Shown here one piece after another: positions 41,310 through 45,685 of a stretch of DNA of 45,685 nt; within the stretch, counting starts at the first letter, position 1; each line of letters starts with the position of its first letter. Position numbers and translations under genes: made by a program. Below the pieces are notes generated by a model. That model was not told where the DNA came from, made no database searches, and saw only the letters and a list, made by a program, of their open reading frames with translations. Source of the stretch: Alkalihalobacillus pseudalcaliphilus (lineage in GTDB: Bacteria > Bacillota > Bacilli > Bacillales > Bacillaceae_D); assembly GCA_001038565.1 (NCBI GenBank), contig LFJO01000002.1, forward strand, positions 317,176 to 362,860. Direction: 5' to 3'.

Positions 41310-41759
41310 ATGTATTTCGTTAATCGTGAAAAAATTGAAAAGACGTTACATTTTATTGAAGAGCTTTTAAAAACGTTTCCAACTGAGCGAGAACTTCATA
41401 CATTTAATACGTATGAGAAGTTGGCCTTAGAAAGGGTCAATTATTTATTAATTGAATCGATTATTGATGTGGGTAACAGTATGATTGATGGTTTTATTAT
41501 GAGAGATCCAGGTAGTTATGAAGATATTATTGATATTTTAGTGGACGAAAAAGTGATGGAAGAGTCGGATGGCCTCTCATTAAAAGCTTTAATCCTATTA
41601 AGAAAGCCTTTAGTCCAAGCCTTTATAGAAATTGATCATCAACCTATTTGGAATCAATATCGTAAATCTTTTGCGTCTATTTCAGGATTTCCACAACAGA
41701 TTCGAAGGTATTTGGTGGAAGAATTAGGTCCTGTTTCTGCCTTTTTGCCTCAAGAGTAA
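41310..41759 (+). CDS. yutE: DUF86/HepT-like protein YutE
   Basis: 149 aa, all helical, DUF86. HepT proteins of this fold are RNases of toxin-antitoxin pairs with an R-x4-6-H-x-Y motif. At the expected place this protein reads LLRKPLVQAFIEIDHQ: the arginine remains but no H-x-Y follows, and no MntA-like nucleotidyltransferase gene is adjacent. It is thus probably a housekeeping homologue, not a toxin. ATG 41310; GTG 41301 is in frame upstream. Confidence 0.9.
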   Translation: MYFVNREKIEKTLHFIEELLKTFPTERELHTFNTYEKLALERVNYLLIESIIDVGNSMIDGFIMRDPGSYEDIIDILVDEKVMEESDGLSLKALILLRKPLVQAFIEIDHQPIWNQYRKSFASISGFPQQIRRYLVEELGPVSAFLPQE

Positions 41760-41832
41760 AAAGAAGGAAACGAGCAAAACCTTTGCAAAAATCCCTACAT
41801 CGCATACAATAAGGATAAAGGTGGTGATGGCC

Positions 41833-42462
41833 ATGGGTAAGCAAACACGTTCGACACGTCAGGTTATTTTATCACTCATCAAGAGACATAAAGAGCGTAC
41901 GGTGTCTGATATTGCCAATGAGTTAGGAATAACAGAAATGGCTGTCAGGCGACATTTGCAAGGGCTAGAGACGGAAGGATTAATTCAAGCTAGACTTGAG
42001 AAACAATCAATGGGCCGACCTAGTTATAAGTATTATTTAACAGAGAGTGGAGAGGAAAGCTTCCCACGTAATTATGGAGCTTTATCATTAGAATTCTTAA
42101 AAGACCTTGAATCTCTAAACGGCAATCAAGTCATTGAAGAGCTTTTTGAAAAGCGGAGAGAACGCTTAGAAGATAAATATAAAGAAATTGTTCAAGGAAG
42201 TTTGGAAGAGAGAATTGCCGCTTTAGCCAAAATTCAAGATGAAAATGGCTACATGGTTGAATGGGAACAAGCCGCGGATGGAGACTACCGTTTTATAGAG
42301 TATAATTGTCCGATTGCAAAGGTGGCGAAGGATTACCACATTGCATGCTCTTGTGAGAAGAAGCTATTTAAGAATTTATTAAATACTGATCATGTCGTCA
42401 GAGAAACATGTGCAGCAAAGGACAATCATGCTGCTTGTGTATACACAATAAAAAACGCATGA
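41833..42462 (+). CDS. HTH regulator with C-terminal cysteine cluster (SufR-like)
   Basis: 209 aa. Winged helix-turn-helix at residues 8-70 (RQVILSLIKRHKERTVSDIA, ITEMAVRRHLQGLETEGLI, MGRPSYKYYLTE beta wing). The C-terminal part contains five cysteines: NC, then 12 residues, CSC, then 18, C, then 8, C. SufR-type regulators of this group bind a 4Fe-4S cluster with C-x12-C-x13-C-x14-C; only the first gap agrees here. It may sense iron-sulfur state or metal. It is close to lipA, an Fe-S enzyme, but not in the same transcript. ATG 41833 chosen (AAAGGTGGTG ahead). Confidence 0.85.
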   Translation: MGKQTRSTRQVILSLIKRHKERTVSDIANELGITEMAVRRHLQGLETEGLIQARLEKQSMGRPSYKYYLTESGEESFPRNYGALSLEFLKDLESLNGNQVIEELFEKRRERLEDKYKEIVQGSLEERIAALAKIQDENGYMVEWEQAADGDYRFIEYNCPIAKVAKDYHIACSCEKKLFKNLLNTDHVVRETCAAKDNHAACVYTIKNA

Positions 42463-42525
42463 TTAGACGAATAAACAAGCATGGACATACGGGCGTAATG
42501 ATATTATTCGCGAAGCTTGATACTG

Positions 42526-42562
42526 AAAAGGCCATAGGTTAACGAAACTTATGGTCTTTTTG
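42526..42562 (+). terminator. terminator after the cysteine-cluster regulator
   Basis: AAAAG-CCATAAG-like stem: AAAAGGCCATAG (42526-42537) pairs with CTTATGGTCTTTT (42548-42560), followed by T. Confidence 0.75.
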
Positions 42563-42579
42563 AGCTTTGCTTACCGTTT

Positions 42580-42705
42580 ATACACGCATGGTGAAGCCAA
42601 AACCAGCTCCCCCACCAACAAGGATGAAAGTTATCTTTTACAGGACGCGGATCGAGCATTTCTGTAGCGACGAGTAACGCTCCATGTTCGCGCTAACTTT
42701 CATAT
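42580..42705 (-). repeat. rearranged copy of the host intergenic element
   Basis: Read on the minus strand it begins ATGAAAGTTAGCGCGAACATGG, then ACTCGTCGCT, CCGCGTCCTG, and only afterwards TTGTTGGTGG-GGAGCTGGTTTTGGCT. The same pieces occur at 27,304-27,410 but in the other order, so the two copies are permuted relative to each other. It fills most of the otherwise empty gap 42,463-42,721. Confidence 0.7.
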
Positions 42706-42721
42706 GAAAAAGGAGAAACAA

Positions 42722-43492
42722 ATGAAACAATACAAAGGGTTTTTAATAGACTTAGACGGAACGGTTTACCGAGGGAATGAGAAAATCGACGAAGCTGTTC
42801 AATTTGTAAAGGAACTGGAGAAGCGAGGATTATCCTATTTATTTGTGACGAATAATTCCACAAAACCACCGGAGCATGTTGCGGCATTATTACAATCAAT
42901 GGATATTCCGGCTACAACCAATCATATCTTTACAACGAGTATGGCGACCGCTCGTTATGTTACAGAACGACAAAAAAAGGCGAAAATCCATGTAATCGGT
43001 GAAAAAGGACTAAGACAAGCACTTCAAGAAGAAGGACACCAACTTGTTCAATCGGATGCCGATTTTGTTGTCATGGGACTAGACCGAGAGATAACCTATG
43101 AAAAGCTTGCTTTAGCAACGTTAGAAGTTCGTAAAGGTGCAATATTTATTGCAACGAATGGTGATGTTGCGTTGCCGACTGAGCGTGGTTTAATGCCAGG
43201 CTGTGGTTCAATTGTTTCTGTCGTTGCCGTATCGACAGGCGTACAGCCTATTTTTATTGGTAAACCAGAAAAAATAATTGTAGAACAGGCATTAGAGGTA
43301 TTAGATTTGCCTAAAGAAGAGACATTGATGATTGGTGATAATTATGATACCGATATATTAGCTGGTATCCAGGCTGGGATTGATACTCTATGTGTTCATA
43401 CAGGAGTAACCTCGTTTGAGCAATTAGCTAAGAAAGAGCAGCAACCAACATTTACTCTCGCTAGTTTAGCCGATTGGAACTTCAAATCATAA
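42722..43492 (+). CDS. yutF: HAD-family phosphatase YutF (NagD-like)
   Basis: 256 aa. HAD motifs: I, FLIDLDGTVYRG (about residue 8; two aspartates); II, FVTNNST (about 41); III, K in FIGKPEK (about 182); IV, GDNYDTDILAG (about 206). NagD subfamily, with the C2a cap. Removes phosphate from small molecules; p-nitrophenyl phosphate activity is known for relatives, true substrate not known. ATG 42722 follows AAAAGGAG. Confidence 0.93.
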   Translation: MKQYKGFLIDLDGTVYRGNEKIDEAVQFVKELEKRGLSYLFVTNNSTKPPEHVAALLQSMDIPATTNHIFTTSMATARYVTERQKKAKIHVIGEKGLRQALQEEGHQLVQSDADFVVMGLDREITYEKLALATLEVRKGAIFIATNGDVALPTERGLMPGCGSIVSVVAVSTGVQPIFIGKPEKIIVEQALEVLDLPKEETLMIGDNYDTDILAGIQAGIDTLCVHTGVTSFEQLAKKEQQPTFTLASLADWNFKS

Positions 43493-43502
43493 ATAAAATG
43501 AA

Positions 43503-43545
43503 AAGGCCAGAATCCTAAGTGCAGGTACTCTGGCCTTCTGTCTAA
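43503..43545. terminator. bidirectional terminator between yutF and yutG
   Basis: AAGGCCAGA (43503-43511) pairs with TCTGGCCTT (43529-43537); T-rich on both sides. Confidence 0.85.
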
Positions 43546-43558
43546 TTTTTGCTGGCTG

Positions 43559-44059
43559 TTACTCAACATTAGCGATACGGTGGGCGAGACGACTAGAGGC
43601 GGCAGCAGCAATGGCTCCAACAATATCATCTAAAAAGGTATGACATTCGCCACTAGATTTATCATTAAGCATCTCAAGAATGCCAGGCTTCTGTTTATCA
43701 ATATATCCATAGTTCGTAAATCCAATGGAACCATACACATTAACAATGGATAAAGCGATGATTTCATCGACACCATATAAGCTCTCATCACGCTCAATAA
43801 TACCTTGTAATGGCGCAAATAATTTCTTTTCTTCTGCCATTATATCTAATTGAATCCCTGTTAAGATGGCATTTTGTACTTCCCTTTTTCTTATCACACG
43901 TTCCACATTTTCAATACAAGTATCTAAGGTTAAGTCAGGGTGATATTTCACCTGTAAAAAATAAACGAGATCAGCAATATCTTCTATACGAACGCCTCGT
44001 TTTGTTAACCAATCTCTTGCTGCTTTTTCCACCATTCCATACTCTTTCTTTTCAGACAT
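43559..44059 (-). CDS. yutG: phosphatidylglycerophosphatase A-like protein YutG
   Basis: 166 aa, PgpA family. ARDWLTKRGVRIEDIADLVYFLQVKYHPDL opens the family region; DESLYGVDEIIALSIVNVYGSIGFTNYGYIDK and HTFLDDIVGAIAAAASSRLAH are almost as in Bacillus YutG. The family removes the phosphate of phosphatidylglycerophosphate, but this short soluble branch lacks the membrane segments of E. coli PgpA, so substrate is uncertain. Start ATG at 44059 after AAAGGGGGA. Confidence 0.92.
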   Translation of the reverse strand: MSEKKEYGMVEKAARDWLTKRGVRIEDIADLVYFLQVKYHPDLTLDTCIENVERVIRKREVQNAILTGIQLDIMAEEKKLFAPLQGIIERDESLYGVDEIIALSIVNVYGSIGFTNYGYIDKQKPGILEMLNDKSSGECHTFLDDIVGAIAAAASSRLAHRIANVE

Positions 44060-44133
44060 AAAAAATCCCCCTTTCGAACATTTTTTATTAATCATGTATC
44101 GAAGGTTACATAATTAAAAACTCTCTTCTACTT

Positions 44134-44158
44134 AGTTTACGGTGGGCGTAAACTTTTT
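44134..44158 (+). terminator. perfect hairpin with T run in yutG-yutH gap
   Basis: AGTTTACG and CGTAAACT pair around a five-base loop, followed by TTTTT. No plus-strand gene ends before it, so it may shield yutH from outside transcription or act as a leader control element. Confidence 0.5.
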
Positions 44159-44212
44159 ATGCTTTGGGTCATAGACTATATTAGTGGGCTGATGTAAAAA
44201 GGTGGTGAATGC

Positions 44213-45244
44213 ATGTTTGAGAGGAATATTTATGATTATTATGGTCTGTATTGTGATTCGCAATGTCGACTTGGTTTTTATGATGGGTTTAGAACAGAGA
44301 CAGATCAATATATGTTATTCCCAAAACAGCAATTAGCTTCGACGGAAGAAGAAATGTTGTACTATAGTGAATATTTACGTTCTATAGGGGATACGACAGT
44401 TTTACAACTAGTACCGACCAAATTAAATAAAAACAGCGGCTTTATTGATGGTCAAGATGTGTATGTATTTAAAATCCCTAATCAAGAAGAGAGAACCGTA
44501 TTAGATTTACAAAATGACTTTGAATATGGTGAGCATTTGGCTATCATTCACCATTATGGCAAACAAGCTAATGTAAATAGGAAGCAGTTTGACTATTTTG
44601 GACAATGGCCAAACCTGTGGAAAAGAAGATTGGAGCAACTGGAAGAGTGGTATTTTCAAGTAAGTAATGAAGGCCCGCAAACGACCATCGATGAGATGTT
44701 TTTGTATACGTACCCTTATTATATGGGGATCACGGAAAATGCGATACAGTATGTTGTCGACGCTAATTTAGATGACAGAAGTAGCGAATATGAAGTAGGT
44801 ACCATTTGTCATCGCCGTTTTCATCAACAAACATGGTTGCCGCTGTCTGACCGAGGTGGAATTGTGAAATGTCCATCTGAATTTGTGTTTGATCATCCTT
44901 GTCGTGATATTGCCGAGTGGATTCGCTCGAAGAGGATTGAATTATTGCAACAACGCAATAGTGAGTTATTAGATCCTTTCTTAGAGGGTTATGGTCAGCA
45001 TGAGCAACTTACAAGTTATGCTTGGCGATTGATGTATGCTAGGTTGTTATTCCCAGTTCATTATTTTGAGACGATTGAAGATTATTATCGAAGTCAGATT
45101 AGAGAAGAGAGGTTAGAAATTGGTCAGAATTTCGGGCAATTATTAGACCACGAGAAGGAAAATGAGTTATTTTTGCAAGTGTTCCAAGAAAAAGTAAAGC
45201 TCCCTAGGATGAGCGGGAGAACACCAAGAATTGATTGGGTGTAA
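44213..45244 (+). CDS. yutH: spore coat-associated protein YutH
   Basis: 343 aa. Related to the CotS/choline-kinase-like group of spore coat proteins: a protein-kinase-like fold reduced in length and without an obvious H-x-D-x-x-x-x-N catalytic loop; CHRRFHQQTWLPLSD (about residue 200) stands where the loop would be. IREERLEIGQNFGQLLDHEKENELF ends it. YutH in Bacillus subtilis is made in sporulation and placed in the coat. ATG 44213 follows AAAGGTGG. No clear sigma-E boxes could be assigned by eye. Confidence 0.88.
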   Translation: MFERNIYDYYGLYCDSQCRLGFYDGFRTETDQYMLFPKQQLASTEEEMLYYSEYLRSIGDTTVLQLVPTKLNKNSGFIDGQDVYVFKIPNQEERTVLDLQNDFEYGEHLAIIHHYGKQANVNRKQFDYFGQWPNLWKRRLEQLEEWYFQVSNEGPQTTIDEMFLYTYPYYMGITENAIQYVVDANLDDRSSEYEVGTICHRRFHQQTWLPLSDRGGIVKCPSEFVFDHPCRDIAEWIRSKRIELLQQRNSELLDPFLEGYGQHEQLTSYAWRLMYARLLFPVHYFETIEDYYRSQIREERLEIGQNFGQLLDHEKENELFLQVFQEKVKLPRMSGRTPRIDWV

Positions 45245-45245
45245 A

Positions 45246-45294
45246 GAAGGAGGCTATATCTCTTTTTGAGGAGGTATGAGCTTCTTTTGTTTTG
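45246..45294 (+). terminator. probable terminator of yutH
   Basis: GAAG and GGCTATATCTC can pair with GAGGTATGAGC and CTTC with mismatches, followed by TTTTGTTTT. Confidence 0.55.
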
Positions 45295-45685
45295 TACGAA
45301 AGTGTAACTTAGGTGCAAGGGGTTGTGCCTTGAAGTTAGCTGGTCCTCCATCTTTCGATAGATGACCTTAACAGGAAACTGCTCCCTTTTTGTTCGTACG
45401 ACTCCTCATAGTGATGGAGTTGTAAACGTGCCAACAGTTTAAATAGTCGCCACTACTTTGATATTTGTTGGTGGCGAATTGAATGGGGCTTTGCCATGTG
45501 GATTTGTATGAAAGTTCAATGAGTCATGATCATTATCAAGATAATTTGACCTTTCGGACTTTGTTTTTGGGCCGTTATTGAGTCGACAAAACGCAGTGCT
45601 TTGTTGTAGGAAAAGCGAAGAAGAGCATGTCAGCTATAGGGGAACTTTTATATAAAGATAATAAAATTATTAAAAGAATATTTAG
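45295..45685. other. intergenic end of window with host repeat pieces
   Basis: No gene is seen. Around 45,447-45,476 a CGCCACTAC...TTGTTGGTGGCG hairpin repeats the family at 27-28 kb, followed by GGGGCTTTGCCATG-like and TATGAAAGTTCAATGA pieces. ACTCC/GGAGT (about 45410-45421) is a small hairpin. The last 120 bases are AT-rich and cut off by the window. Confidence 0.5.

Noticed and set aside
41310-41759. HepT toxin of a toxin-antitoxin pair
   Set aside because: No MntA-like partner, catalytic H-x-Y missing, and housekeeping position next to yutD and yutF.

Overview
The window looks like chromosome from a low-GC, endospore-forming member of the Bacillaceae, probably an alkaliphilic or salt-adapted Bacillus relative (inference). 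Its right half carries a recognisable yunF-yunD-yunC / lytH / lipA-yutD-yutE-yutF-yutG-yutH neighbourhood, as in Bacillus subtilis, and shows sodium-coupled transporters. About 26.9 kb at the left is the late half and right end of a siphovirus-type prophage. The prophage's left end, integrase and early genes lie outside the window.

Positions 1-21,670 are the plus-strand late operon of an HK97-type phage. It opens with the 3' end of a group II (IIC-like) intron. Then come an HNH nuclease, a possible cos region, the terminase pair, portal, ClpP-like head protease, HK97-fold capsid, head-tail connectors and the major tail protein. These are followed by a collagen-like decoration protein, tail chaperones G and G-T joined by a -1 frameshift on a nine-A run, the tape measure, Dit and a 1,814-residue tail endopeptidase/fibre with an S74 chaperone end. 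The run closes with holin-type membrane proteins and an amidase carrying LysM and three CW_7-like repeats. A small minus-strand gene interrupts this module at 13.5-13.7 kb.

Positions 21,678-26,733 are the accessory and right-end part of the prophage, mostly on the minus strand. They hold an AbiTii-type abortive-infection protein translationally coupled to a tiny membrane protein, a YolD-type gene behind a LexA box, and a cassette of small membrane protein, FtsK/SpoIIIE ATPase and replication-relaxation protein. A repeat-rich divergent control region, an XRE-type regulator and a lipoprotein follow. Three 8-bp direct repeats at exact 11-bp pitch and a 41-bp near-palindrome (26,785-26,890) are the best candidate for the right attachment region.

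Positions 27,020-29,138 are host intergenic DNA full of repeats: two degenerate copies of a roughly 180-bp element about 318 bp apart, a 52/104-bp higher-order tandem array, and one small membrane-anchored protein gene.

Positions 29,139-45,244 are housekeeping chromosome: yunF, yunD, yunC, an HD-GYP protein, thyA-dfrA, a lysine riboswitch controlling an NhaC-family transporter, an NSS-family sodium symporter with a 38-residue companion, lytH, lipA, yutD, yutE, a cysteine-containing HTH regulator, yutF, yutG and yutH. The last 440 bases are intergenic, with another member of the host repeat family. No rRNA, tRNA or CRISPR array was seen.
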